64,000 nt of DNA, taken from NCBI GenBank assembly GCA_034521495.1, contig JAXHMK010000010.1, forward strand, positions 806,001-870,000. Direction: 5' to 3'. Below the pieces are notes generated by a model. It searched no databases. It saw only the letters and a program-made list of their open reading frames with translations, and had not been told where the DNA came from. The number at the start of each line of letters is the position of its first letter. The stretch's first letter is position 1. Source of the stretch: Balneolaceae bacterium (GTDB taxonomy: Bacteria; Bacteroidota; Rhodothermia; Balneolales; Balneolaceae). A program made the position numbers and the translations under genes. Positions 9,012 to 17,404 of the stretch are shown piece after piece.

Positions 9012-9528
9012 ATGAAACAAAAAACAGAACTCATATCACAAGATAAAATCTGGTCCTGGCTTGAAGAAGTGACCGATCCAGAAATTCCTGTACTTAATGT
9101 AGTGGAGATGGGAATTGTGCGAGACGTTAAGATAGATGAGGACCAGGTAACTGTGAAAATCACCCCTACTTATTCCGGTTGCCCTGCGATGAATGCGATT
9201 GAAATGGCGATTCATCAAACCTTGAAGAAAAAAGGAATCGGATCTTTCAAAATCCTTACCGATTATAAAGAAACATGGACAACAGATTGGATGACGGACG
9301 AAGCTAAACTAAAATTGAAAGAGTATGGCATTGCTCCTCCTGATAAAACAGATGCAGATTCTGAGGATTACCTGATCGGATTAAAAAACTCCCAAAAAGT
9401 GGTGCCATGCCCCTATTGTGAATCAACAGAAACAGAAGCTTCAAAGTGAGTTTGGATCCACAGCCTGCAAAGCACAATATTACTGTAACGAATGCGAACA
9501 ACCTTTTGAGCATTTTAAGTGTATTTAA
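9012..9528 (+). pseudogene. paaD: PaaD (DUF59, MIP18-type), frameshifted near its C-terminus
   Basis: PaaD is thought to help mature the metal centre of the phenylacetyl-CoA epoxidase. The frame from ATG 9012 shows the MIP18/DUF59 core (EVTDPEIPVLNVVEMGIVRD, TPTYSGCPAMNAIE) and reaches CPYCESTETE. It then stops at 9447-9449 after 145 residues. In the next phase the sequence continues exactly as a PaaD C-terminus (LQSEFGSTACKAQYYCNEC, then EHFKCI) and ends at 9526-9528. One extra base near 9433-9437 explains the break. As read, the protein loses the later Cys residues of its CxxC...CxxC metal-binding tail. It is either a sequence error or a damaged gene. The epoxidase genes around it are intact, which favours an error. 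Confidence 0.88.
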
Positions 9529-9535
9529 AAAGTAC

Positions 9536-9685
9536 AACGGGCAGCTTGCTCATCGTAGCTTAAAAATGATGATATAGTTTTTATTGACTTTCAAACCACA
9601 GTTTTAATTAGTATTCCAAAGAGTTTTCTTATATACACGAATCATTTCACCATTAAAACTACATTTGCCGGACAAGCTGTCCGGC
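9536..9685. repeat. Palindromes A (degraded) and B between paaD and paaG
   Basis: A decayed copy of hairpin A starts at 9536: its left arm AACGGGCA is intact and its right arm has drifted. A perfect copy of hairpin B lies at 9667-9685, ten bases before the paaG start. Confidence 0.75.
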
Positions 9686-9695
9686 GTACAAATCC

Positions 9696-10481
9696 ATGTC
9701 TCTAATACTTACCGATACTTCAAATCAAATTCTCACTATCACACTTAACCGGCCGGATAAGTTTAACAGCTTTACCGAGCCGATGGCACTGCAATTACAG
9801 GAAGCACTCAAAAAGGCAGAATCTGATGAAGTTCGTTGTGTAATTTTAAATGCGAATGGAAAGGCATTTTGTGGCGGACAGGATCTTCCTGAAGTTGTTA
9901 ATCGGGAAGAAAAGGAGGATAAGTATGAACTATCCGATACTGTTCGAACAAGTTATAATCCTGTCATCAGAGCGATTCGTAAACTGCCGAAGCCTGTGAT
10001 ATGTGCTGTCCAGGGAACAGCAGCTGGTGCCGGTGCTAATATAGCGTTTGCATGTGATATTGTTGTTGCATCCGAAGAAGCAGTATTCGTTCAGGCATTC
10101 AGTAAAATTGGGCTCATTCCTGACAGCGGCGGAACATTCTTCCTTCCACGTCTCATTGGAATCGCACGGACCAATGCACTTTATCTTCTGGATGAAAAGA
10201 TCACTGCCGATAAAGCTGTTGAGATCGGATTAATTTATAAATCCGTCGAGACAGATCAACTTGAAAATGAGGTGAAATCTATCGCTCAAAAACTGGCATC
10301 CATGCCTACGAAAGCGTTTGGATTATATAAGGATGCCATCAATCAAACCTTTGAAAATGACCTGGATCAACAGCTTTCACTGGAAGCAGATTTGCAGAGT
10401 GAAGCTGGAAAATCCAATGATTATAAAGAAGGGGTTCAAGCTTTTTTGGAGAAACGCATACCGAGTTTTAAAGGAAAATAG
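9696..10481 (+). CDS. paaG: PaaG-type ring-epoxide isomerase (enoyl-CoA hydratase family)
   Basis: A 261-residue crotonase-fold enzyme. In the pathway PaaG isomerises the ring-1,2-epoxide of phenylacetyl-CoA to the seven-membered oxepin-CoA. The oxyanion-hole regions are FCGGQDL (58-64) and AVQGTAAGAGANIAFACD (104-121). Asp143 in GLIPDSGGTFFLPRL corresponds to the acid/base residue typical of PaaG, where ordinary enoyl-CoA hydratases have Glu. Assignment as PaaG and not PaaF rests on this PDSGGT motif and on position in the operon. The toxin gene of the antisense TA pair ends 10 bases downstream. Confidence 0.87.
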   Translation: MSLILTDTSNQILTITLNRPDKFNSFTEPMALQLQEALKKAESDEVRCVILNANGKAFCGGQDLPEVVNREEKEDKYELSDTVRTSYNPVIRAIRKLPKPVICAVQGTAAGAGANIAFACDIVVASEEAVFVQAFSKIGLIPDSGGTFFLPRLIGIARTNALYLLDEKITADKAVEIGLIYKSVETDQLENEVKSIAQKLASMPTKAFGLYKDAINQTFENDLDQQLSLEADLQSEAGKSNDYKEGVQAFLEKRIPSFKGK

Positions 10482-10490
10482 AAAAGACTT

Positions 10491-10901
10491 TCAGACATAT
10501 TCAAGATGATGCCCAAAGGGAGTATTTTTCATTCCGTTAAAAAATCGTTTATCAGCAGTAAATATTTTTTCATCAAACTCTATTGCAACCGCTAAATAAC
10601 ATGCATCATATAAAGAAATGGAAAGAGCCGAAGAGAGATCAAAAGCGATGTTCGAAATCAAAGAATATGGAATTATTTCAAAAGGAATGTTTCTAATCTC
10701 CTGATACATTTTATTCGCGTCCTCTCTGTCAACCAGTTTTTGGCGGACTTTTTTGGTGACAACCGCATCAAATTCAATGAAAAAAAGATCCGGAGCCATC
10801 ATTTTGTTATGGCTTTTAAAGATCTCCCCGGCCATTTCGTAACCCGTTTCAGGCAGAAACCATTTAATGGCCACACACGCATCAATAACAGGAATGCTCA
10901 T
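10491..10901 (-). CDS. vapC: PIN-domain toxin, VapC-type ribonuclease
   Basis: A 136-residue PIN-domain protein, the expected length for VapC toxins, which are Mg2+-dependent RNases cutting tRNA or other RNA. The four acidic residues of the active site are in the right order: Asp7 (VIDACVAIKW), Glu43 (FFIEFDAVV), Asp99 (SLYDACYLA) and Asp117 (FTADKRF). The start overlaps the antitoxin stop by 4 bp (ATGA), indicating translational coupling. The pair runs against the paa operon and sits between paaG and paaH. Confidence 0.9.
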   Translation of the reverse strand: MSIPVIDACVAIKWFLPETGYEMAGEIFKSHNKMMAPDLFFIEFDAVVTKKVRQKLVDREDANKMYQEIRNIPFEIIPYSLISNIAFDLSSALSISLYDACYLAVAIEFDEKIFTADKRFFNGMKNTPFGHHLEYV

Positions 10902-11134
10902 CGCTCCCTGTCCTCAGAAAGTTCTTCCCCACTGTCGGGAAATGATTTGCCTGAAGCTTTATATTTGACCAATATCTCATTCACTCTGCTTCGGGTCTCC
11001 TCAATATCGGGCTTTGCATGAAATTCGACCAACTCTTTAAGCTCTTCTTGTAGTGATCTGTTATTGCTACTCGCCCTCTCTTTTAGCCTCTTAAGAGTAT
11101 TTTTATCAATATTTCTGATTAGAACATCTGCCAT
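10898..11134 (-). CDS. vapB: VapB/FitA-type antitoxin
   Basis: A 78-residue antitoxin. The N-terminal 40 residues (VLIRNIDKNTLKRLKERA, then NNRSLQEELKELVE) match the ribbon-helix-helix DNA-binding domain of Arc/FitA-type antitoxins, which starts by naming a short beta-strand and then two helices. The charged C-terminal half (ETRSRVNEILVKY, PDSGEELSEDRER) would wrap the toxin. It is upstream of vapC on the minus strand with a 4-bp overlap. Autoregulation is likely through the repeated ATGATATC boxes about 25-40 bases upstream. Confidence 0.85.
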   Translation of the reverse strand: MADVLIRNIDKNTLKRLKERASSNNRSLQEELKELVEFHAKPDIEETRSRVNEILVKYKASGKSFPDSGEELSEDRER

Positions 11135-11156
11135 ATTTATTCTATAATAAGTTTTT

Positions 11157-11176
11157 ATGATATCATAATGATATCG
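11157..11176. promoter_or_regulatory. Likely VapBC operator: two ATGATATC boxes
   Basis: A perfect palindrome ATGATATCAT (11157-11166) is followed one base later by ATGATATCG (11168-11176). Such paired short palindromes just upstream of a ribbon-helix-helix antitoxin gene are the usual autoregulatory operator. The site also lies about 90 bases upstream of paaH on the other strand, so binding might affect that gene. Confidence 0.55.
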
Positions 11177-11262
11177 TTTTTTAATCAGTTTTACAACTCT
11201 TGGTTTTGACGTATGAATGATTATTTTCTGATAGTAAAACTTTTAGCAAAAATATCAAGAAA

Positions 11263-12432
11263 GTGAAAAAACGCATACATATAGGAGTTGTTGGAGCCGG
11301 AACGATGGGGTCCGGAATTGCCCAAATCGCAGCCACGCATGGTCATGAAGTTTACCTGTTTGATGCGTATAAAGATCAGCTCGAAAAATCAGAACAGGGA
11401 CTTCTGAAAATTCTGAACCGCCAGGTGACAAAAGACCGGATGACACAAAAAGAGATGGATGGTATACTCAACAGAATTCATTTTGTCGATCACCTGAATG
11501 ATTTTGATAGCTGTGAGATCGTGTTTGAAGCGATTATTGAAAATCTCCAGGCAAAAAAAGATCAGTTTGCCAGGCTTGAGGGAATTGTAAAAAGATCATG
11601 TATTTTGGCAACCAACACCTCCTCCCTCTCCATCGCTTCCATATCTTCTGCCCTCAAAAAACCTGGACGATTTCTTGGAGTTCATTTTTTTAATCCTGCT
11701 CCGGTTATGAATCTTGTGGAGATCATCCCGGGAATATCAACATCCGGTGAGATTACTGAGAAAGTTCAATCACTCATCAGCGATTGGAAAAAAGTGACTG
11801 TTATCGCAAAAGATACTCCCGGATTTATTGTCAATCGTGTAGCTCGTCCGTTTTATGGTGAAGCTCTCCGAATATATGAAGAAGGAATTGCGGATGTTGC
11901 AACCATCGACTGGGCAATGAAAGAGATCGGCGGTTTTAAAATGGGACCGTTTGAGTTGATGGATCTCGTGGGGAATGATGTGAATTATGAAGTAACGGAG
12001 ACCATCTTTAAAGAGTTTTACTATGATCCCCGGTTCAAACCTTCATTTGCACAAAAGCGCCTTGTAGAAGCCGGCAGATATGGCAAGAAGACAGGTATCG
12101 GCTTCTATAACTATGATGATCCGTCAAAAAATCCCGAGCCAAACAAGGATAAAAAAATTGGGCAAAAAGTTTTCAATCGGATTTTAACGATGCTGATCAA
12201 TGAAGCCGCCGATGCCGTTTTTATGAATGTAGCATCGATCGAGGAGGTTGATCTGGCGATGAAAAATGGCGTAAACTATCCTAAGGGACTTCTTGAATGG
12301 GCGGATGAAATCGGCCTGGGTGTAATTTTAAACAGGATAGAAGCTCTCCAGGAGATGTATGGCGAAGATCGGTATCGCCCCAATCCTTTGCTAAAACGGA
12401 AAGCAGCGAAAGGAGAACAGTTTTATGAGTGA
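11263..12432 (+). CDS. paaH: 3-hydroxyacyl-CoA dehydrogenase PaaH
   Basis: An NAD-dependent dehydrogenase oxidising 3-hydroxyadipyl-CoA to 3-oxoadipyl-CoA late in phenylacetate breakdown. A GTG at 11263 starts the Rossmann domain directly (VGAGTMGSGIAQ, residues about 10-21), so there is no room for a later start. NTSSLSIASIS and GVHFFNPAPVMNLVEI carry the catalytic Ser/His region. DTPGFIVNRVARPFYGEAL marks the linker to the helical domain, and a second C-terminal 3HCDH domain follows (GLLEWADEIGLG near 345), giving the 389-residue two-domain form. It overlaps paaI by 8 bp. The vapBC insertion leaves about 780 bp between it and paaG, so it may need its own promoter. Confidence 0.9.
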   Translation: MKKRIHIGVVGAGTMGSGIAQIAATHGHEVYLFDAYKDQLEKSEQGLLKILNRQVTKDRMTQKEMDGILNRIHFVDHLNDFDSCEIVFEAIIENLQAKKDQFARLEGIVKRSCILATNTSSLSIASISSALKKPGRFLGVHFFNPAPVMNLVEIIPGISTSGEITEKVQSLISDWKKVTVIAKDTPGFIVNRVARPFYGEALRIYEEGIADVATIDWAMKEIGGFKMGPFELMDLVGNDVNYEVTETIFKEFYYDPRFKPSFAQKRLVEAGRYGKKTGIGFYNYDDPSKNPEPNKDKKIGQKVFNRILTMLINEAADAVFMNVASIEEVDLAMKNGVNYPKGLLEWADEIGLGVILNRIEALQEMYGEDRYRPNPLLKRKAAKGEQFYE

Positions 12433-12862
12433 TTCCTCGAAACCATCTGCTGAGACGATTGTAAAACACATGCTGCAACATGATGCATTCAGCCAGTGGT
12501 TGGGCATTGAACTGATTGATGTTAAAGAAGGAGCATGCACTTTAAAATGCACTCTGACTGACAAAATGCTGAACGGTTACAAAATTGCTCATGGTGGTAT
12601 CATTTTCTCACTGGCGGATAGCGCCATCGCTTTTGCATCTGCTTCGTATGGACGCCTGACAGTAGCTATTGATCATTCTATCTCGTTCACGAAAAAAGCT
12701 GTCTCTGGTGATGCTCTCACGGTAAAAGCCAAAGCACTATCAATGAAATTTAAAACCGGTGTTATACATGTGGATATCACAAATCAACACGATGAATTAA
12801 TTGCAGTAATCAAGGGAACGGTTTATCGGAAAAGTGAAGAATTTAACCTTCAAAAAATATAG
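12425..12862 (+). CDS. paaI: Acyl-CoA thioesterase PaaI
   Basis: A 145-residue hotdog-fold thioesterase. PaaI hydrolyses ring-hydroxylated phenylacetyl-CoA and related dead-end thioesters, freeing CoA. The key motif AHGGIIFSLADSAIAFA (about 57-73) holds the HGG and the conserved Asp of the PaaI subfamily, with QWLGIELIDVKEG earlier. It begins inside the last codons of paaH (8-bp overlap), so the two are translated together. This is the last recognisable paa gene here. paaE, paaZ, paaJ and paaK are not in the window. Confidence 0.9.
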   Translation: MSDSSKPSAETIVKHMLQHDAFSQWLGIELIDVKEGACTLKCTLTDKMLNGYKIAHGGIIFSLADSAIAFASASYGRLTVAIDHSISFTKKAVSGDALTVKAKALSMKFKTGVIHVDITNQHDELIAVIKGTVYRKSEEFNLQKI

Positions 12863-12970
12863 ATCACTTTCTAAAATCGGACAAAAACAGTAGGGTATCA
12901 GGCAGCTATTTGATAACTTTTAGTGATGTCCAACGTAACAGAATAGTAAAATCACACTTTACAATAGCAG

Positions 12971-14131
12971 ATGGGTTTAAAAAATGAAACAAGGTCTTCG
13001 TATAGCACTAAAGCTTTTTACGAAGAATATGTAACGGGGATGAACTCTAAGCAACTCGGTAAGGAGTTTCAATCCGATTCAGAACGAATAAAGCAGTTAT
13101 ATCACGATGCACTGCAGGAGCAAAATCCCGGTCTGCCAGCCGAACGAATACCTGTAGTGCAAAAATTTTTAAGCCTGCTCTCCTCCCTAACCAAACGTCT
13201 TAATCCGGTTCGAAGGCTTGTATTTGGCATTTCAGTTGTAAGTTTTGTTGCTCACTATGTTTTTTCTTTTGTGGGATTATCAGGTTTTCTCATTCACCCC
13301 CTTTTCCTGCCGCTTTCTTTTACGGGTATGCTATTAATTCTTCTGATTGAACTTCTTGAAAAATCTGACGTTCAAAAAGAACTCGATTTTGCCCGGGAAA
13401 TTCAACTCAGTCTGTTACCTCCATCGAATGTAAAATTCAATCACCTTGAAATGTATTCCTTTGCAGCTACAGCTCAGGAAGTTGGCGGAGACTATGTAGA
13501 TATTATTGAATCAAAAACAGGCACATATATTTTAATAGCTGATGTTTCTGGTAAAGGAATGAGCGCAGCTTTGTACATGGTTCGAATTCAGGCACTGGTT
13601 CATCTATTGATTAAAAAAATGGAGCCCAGTCCTAAGGAGTTGTTTATGGAGCTCAATAACTATGTGAAATCAAACAAAAGAGATAAGACATTTGTAACAG
13701 CTTGCGCCGCTTTTTTTCCCCATGGCGAAAATCATTTTAACTTTGCCCGTGCCGGACACAATATACCGCTTGTTTTCAGTAAAAAGCATGATGCCACCTT
13801 TCGGCTGGATACGGATGGTTTTGCTCTCGGTATGACCAGTACGAATGCACTTGGCAAAAAACTTCAGGAAAAGAAGTTTCTGTTTGAGCCCGGAGACAGC
13901 CTTCTTCTGTACACAGACGGACTTGTTGAGGCCCGAAATGATAAAAATGAAGAGTATGGCGAGGAACGCCTCGACGGCATTTTATCAATCTACGGATCAC
14001 TGCATGCCAAGACGATTACTCAAAAAATTCGCTCTTCTATTGATCTGTTCATCGGGGATGAAAAACCGATCGATGATATCACTTTTACGACCATTCATAA
14101 GAATGAACCGCCTAAAAATTTAGCTGAGTAA
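12971..14131 (+). CDS. Membrane-associated SpoIIE/RsbU-type PP2C phosphatase
   Basis: A 386-residue serine/threonine phosphatase of the PPM family, as used in partner-switching control of anti-sigma-factor antagonists. Residues about 75-125 hold two hydrophobic segments. The phosphatase domain starts with REIQLSLLPP, then EVGGDYVD (metal-binding Asp), ADVSGKGMSAAL, RAGHNIPLVF, LLLYTDGLVEARN and DDITFTTI. All metal-ligand aspartates expected for activity are present. No GAF, PAS or HAMP sensor is visible, so any signal probably comes through the N-terminal 130 residues. No STAS or anti-sigma partner is adjacent. Its 3' end overlaps the convergent transketolase gene by 12 bp. Confidence 0.87.
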   Translation: MGLKNETRSSYSTKAFYEEYVTGMNSKQLGKEFQSDSERIKQLYHDALQEQNPGLPAERIPVVQKFLSLLSSLTKRLNPVRRLVFGISVVSFVAHYVFSFVGLSGFLIHPLFLPLSFTGMLLILLIELLEKSDVQKELDFAREIQLSLLPPSNVKFNHLEMYSFAATAQEVGGDYVDIIESKTGTYILIADVSGKGMSAALYMVRIQALVHLLIKKMEPSPKELFMELNNYVKSNKRDKTFVTACAAFFPHGENHFNFARAGHNIPLVFSKKHDATFRLDTDGFALGMTSTNALGKKLQEKKFLFEPGDSLLLYTDGLVEARNDKNEEYGEERLDGILSIYGSLHAKTITQKIRSSIDLFIGDEKPIDDITFTTIHKNEPPKNLAE

Positions 14132-16123
14132 TTTCTCTGCGTTTTCAATAATAGAATTAACAGTTAAGCCAAGGTGTTCATAAGCCTCTTCATACGGTGC
14201 AGAGGTTCCAAACCTGTCTAAGCCCATTGCAATTCCCTTACTGCCAACCCATTGGTGCCAACCTAATGTAGTCGCTGCTTCAATAGAGATTCGGTTTTCT
14301 ACAGCTGGTGGTAAAATTTTGTTCCTGTATTCCTGAGGTTGTTTTTTAAAAATTTCAATACATGGCATACTTACAACTCTCACTGCTGTACCATCTTCTT
14401 CCAATTTTTCAGCCGCTTCCAGAGCAAGGTGAACTTCTGATCCTGTAGACATAAGAATTAAATCCGGAGAATCTGCACTCTCTTTTTTGAGAATGTATGC
14501 ACCTTTTTCAGCACCGGATACATCTTCATATTTAGTTCTGTCAATTGTTGGCAGTGATTGACGAGTCAATATCAAAAGTGAAGGCCCATCTTCTCTTTCA
14601 ATAGCAGATTTCCAACTGATGGCGGTTTCATTTGCATCAGCAGGTCTGAGCAGATGTACATTCGGGGTAGCCCGAAGCGCCCCGAGATGTTCAATAGGCT
14701 GGTGTGTAGGGCCGTCCTCTCCCAATCCAATACTATCATGGGTAAACACAAAAATAGACGGTATTTCTGAAATAGCTGCAATTCGTATCGATGGTTTATT
14801 ATAATCTGAAAATACAAGAAATGTACCTCCATAAGGTATTATACCTCCGTGAAGAGCCATACCATTTAGCGCAGCAGCCATACCATGTTCGCGAACTCCA
14901 TAGTGAAAGTTTCGTCCCATCCTGTTTTCAGCACTAAAAGATGATACATGTTCCATCTCAGTTTTGGTACTGCCGGCAAGATCGGCAGAACCACCTAATA
15001 AGTTCAAAATATGTTTACCAATGCTGTTTAAAACAACACCAGATGCTTTTCTGCTTGCCATTCCATTTTCATCAGCATCAAATTCAGGAAGTATTTCATC
15101 CCAATTATCAGGCGTCTTTCGACTTACAAAATTCTTAAATAATTCACTCTCATCCGGAAAATCTTTCTCATAAGCCGAGAGCTTATCATTCCATTTATTT
15201 TCCAGTTTCGCACCAGCTTCCACAGCTTTGCTCATATGCTCATATACGTCATCAGAAACCTGGAATTTTTCATCTGGATTTAAACCCAGCTTTTCTTTGG
15301 TAATTTTAATTTCATCTTCCCCAAGTGGTGCTCCGTGCGAATCGGCAGTTCCCTCTTTATTCGGACTCCCAAATCCAATTTTACTTTTACATTCAATGAG
15401 CGAAGGGGTATCAGTTTTTTTAGCTTTTTTGATTGCTTCCTCAATTTGAGTGTGATCGTGACCATCAATCACCTGAACATCCCAACCGTAGGCCTCAAAA
15501 CGTTGTTTGGTATTGTCGGTAAATGCCAAATCAGTAGAACCTTCAATCGATATCTTATTTGAATCGTACAGATAGATAAGCTTGCTTAGCTTTAAGTGTC
15601 CGGCCAAAGATGCTGATTCATGAGAAATTCCCTCCATCAGATCTCCGTCACTCACAATTGCATACGTGTAATGGTCGATCAAATTAAATTGATCTTTGTT
15701 GAAGGTTTCAGCCAAAAACTCTTCTGCAATCGCCATTCCCACACCTGTTCCCAATCCTTGTCCTAAAGGGCCGGTAGTTGTTTCTACACCGGGTGTTAAA
15801 CCAAACTCAGGATGACCAGGTGTCTTACTGCCTAACTGCCGGAAATTCTTAAGTTCATCAAGAGGCAGATCGTAGCCGGTAAGATGCAACAGCGAATAAA
15901 GAAGCATGGAACCATGACCGGCAGAAAGAATAAATCGATCACGATCAAACCAATTTGGATTTTTGGGATTATGCTTTAAAAATTTGGTCCAAAGTACATA
16001 CGCAACATCTGCCATTCCCATTGGCATGCCGGGATGGCCGGAATTAGCTTCTTGAACAGCATCCATAGCTAATCCGCGAATAGTATTTGCACAGGCTTGA
16101 TCGATTGTATTGGTTGTAGACAT
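14120..16123 (-). CDS. tkt: Transketolase
   Basis: A 667-residue thiamine-diphosphate enzyme of the non-oxidative pentose phosphate pathway, moving two-carbon units between sugar phosphates in the cytoplasm. N-terminal NSGHPGMPMG and HNPKNPNWFDRDRF, the ThDP motif SDGDLMEGISHE through LIYLYDSNKISIEG, and the pyrimidine-domain GVREHGMAAALNGMALHGG are all in order. THDSIGLGEDGPTHQP and the C-terminal domain with SIEAATTLGW complete a normal-length enzyme. The start ATG at 16123 follows the TPR gene's terminator, so tkt probably has its own promoter in 16124-16200. The 3' end overlaps the convergent phosphatase gene. Confidence 0.96.
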   Translation of the reverse strand: MSTTNTIDQACANTIRGLAMDAVQEANSGHPGMPMGMADVAYVLWTKFLKHNPKNPNWFDRDRFILSAGHGSMLLYSLLHLTGYDLPLDELKNFRQLGSKTPGHPEFGLTPGVETTTGPLGQGLGTGVGMAIAEEFLAETFNKDQFNLIDHYTYAIVSDGDLMEGISHESASLAGHLKLSKLIYLYDSNKISIEGSTDLAFTDNTKQRFEAYGWDVQVIDGHDHTQIEEAIKKAKKTDTPSLIECKSKIGFGSPNKEGTADSHGAPLGEDEIKITKEKLGLNPDEKFQVSDDVYEHMSKAVEAGAKLENKWNDKLSAYEKDFPDESELFKNFVSRKTPDNWDEILPEFDADENGMASRKASGVVLNSIGKHILNLLGGSADLAGSTKTEMEHVSSFSAENRMGRNFHYGVREHGMAAALNGMALHGGIIPYGGTFLVFSDYNKPSIRIAAISEIPSIFVFTHDSIGLGEDGPTHQPIEHLGALRATPNVHLLRPADANETAISWKSAIEREDGPSLLILTRQSLPTIDRTKYEDVSGAEKGAYILKKESADSPDLILMSTGSEVHLALEAAEKLEEDGTAVRVVSMPCIEIFKKQPQEYRNKILPPAVENRISIEAATTLGWHQWVGSKGIAMGLDRFGTSAPYEEAYEHLGLTVNSIIENAEKLLS

Positions 16124-16200
16124 GTAGTTGATTGAATTTATTTTAAATATTCTTGGTCAAAAAGATAGTCAAGTTCATCTCAACGCAAAAATGATTTTGC

Positions 16201-16233
16201 AAAAAAAAAGCCGCCCCACATATCGGGACGGCT
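16201..16233 (-). terminator. Rho-independent terminator of the TPR-protein gene
   Basis: Read on the minus strand, AGCCGTCCC and GGGGCGGCT form a 9-bp stem with one mismatch and a short loop. It is followed directly by a run of nine T. It lies 20 bases after the TPR gene stop and before tkt. Confidence 0.88.
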
Positions 16234-16253
16234 TTCAAATAAAGAAAATTAAT

Positions 16254-17285
16254 CTATCTTCCGCTGGCTGAATGCCCTTCGCACTTCAACTCAAATTGAA
16301 GTTCGTGGTTCGCTGGTTCTGTAAAATCACCATATCTTGCGTTTTCAAATGCAGAACATGCCGCTTCGAAGTTACCTTGTCCTTTCAAAGCTGTGCCAAG
16401 TTCAAAGTATATTTTTGCTTTGTCACTTACACCGCCATTATGCAGTTCCAGTGATTCTCTGGCATGCGATTCTGCATCAGACCAGTTGGCCCGTTTATTT
16501 GCAATTTCAGCTAATCTGTAAGGGATGTTATGCGATGATTCATTATAGTTTCGTGCTCTGTTCAGGAGTTCAATAGCTCTGCTAAACTGTCTTTCCTCCG
16601 AAAGATTTACAGCGCGGAAAACAAGCTCCTCTGCTGCATTTTCACGAGCATTATTAAGTGCTTGAGTGTTATTTGTTTGCTGTGCAATTTCAATTGCCCT
16701 GTCAAATTGAGCCAGCCAGCCTTCTACATCCGAGGGCTCCATTCTCTTCATAACTATAGCTTTTTGATACTGTGCAACAGCATAATTGGGATTTAATTCA
16801 AGAGCCCTGTTCAGGTCTGCTAATGCCTCCTCATAATTCTCTTGTCTGAAATGGAGTACAGATCTCACATATATAAGTTGTGGTACTGCGCCCCTTGCCT
16901 GTTGTGCAACCTGGTCGTTTCCAAACTCTTCAGCTACTTCCTGCGACTCCTGGAAATATTCAATCGCTGTATTTATTGCTTCCATTGAGCGTTCACTTTG
17001 ATACTGCTGATAAGCTCGTGAAGCCCGGGTGCCATAAATTCTTGGAAGCCGTTCTTCAATCAGATCCACTATATCAGTCAATTCATTTTCTCGAGCAACA
17101 CTGAGTGCATCTCTGTAGAGAGTAATTGCCTGGTCTAATTGATTTTGCCCGGCCATTTCCTGTGCTTGGTTATAAAGCTGAATAGCCTCACCCCTCGCTT
17201 CGTCCTGAGCCATTGATAATTCTGCGAAACCCAACATAATAACAGCTGCCAGGCATTGTGTAAGTATAATTTTAAGTGATTTCAT
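16254..17285 (-). CDS. Secreted/periplasmic tetratricopeptide-repeat protein
   Basis: I place the start at ATG 17285, which begins a clean signal peptide (MKSLKIILTQCLAAV, cleavage after a Ser-Met-Ala site). A longer frame from 17333 only adds an unlikely tail. The mature part, about 320 residues, is a chain of TPR helices. Consensus-like repeats include AIQLYNQAQEMAGQNQLDQA, AITLYRDALSVAREN, NYEEALADLNRALELNPNYA, AIELLNRARNYNES and the last FEAACSAFENARYGDF. TPR arrays mediate protein-protein contacts. No catalytic domain is present and a specific role cannot be assigned. It has its own terminator and is apparently a single-gene unit. Confidence 0.75.
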   Translation of the reverse strand: MKSLKIILTQCLAAVIMLGFAELSMAQDEARGEAIQLYNQAQEMAGQNQLDQAITLYRDALSVARENELTDIVDLIEERLPRIYGTRASRAYQQYQSERSMEAINTAIEYFQESQEVAEEFGNDQVAQQARGAVPQLIYVRSVLHFRQENYEEALADLNRALELNPNYAVAQYQKAIVMKRMEPSDVEGWLAQFDRAIEIAQQTNNTQALNNARENAAEELVFRAVNLSEERQFSRAIELLNRARNYNESSHNIPYRLAEIANKRANWSDAESHARESLELHNGGVSDKAKIYFELGTALKGQGNFEAACSAFENARYGDFTEPANHELQFELKCEGHSASGR

Positions 17286-17404
17286 GTGAAATATAGTTTG
17301 TTTTGTTTCCTTCCAAGTAAACGCGATAAACATAATGAAATTATTTATACAAAATCATTATTTAAAATCTAAATATTTAAACAGCACTTTGGCAAAAATG
17401 TTTC

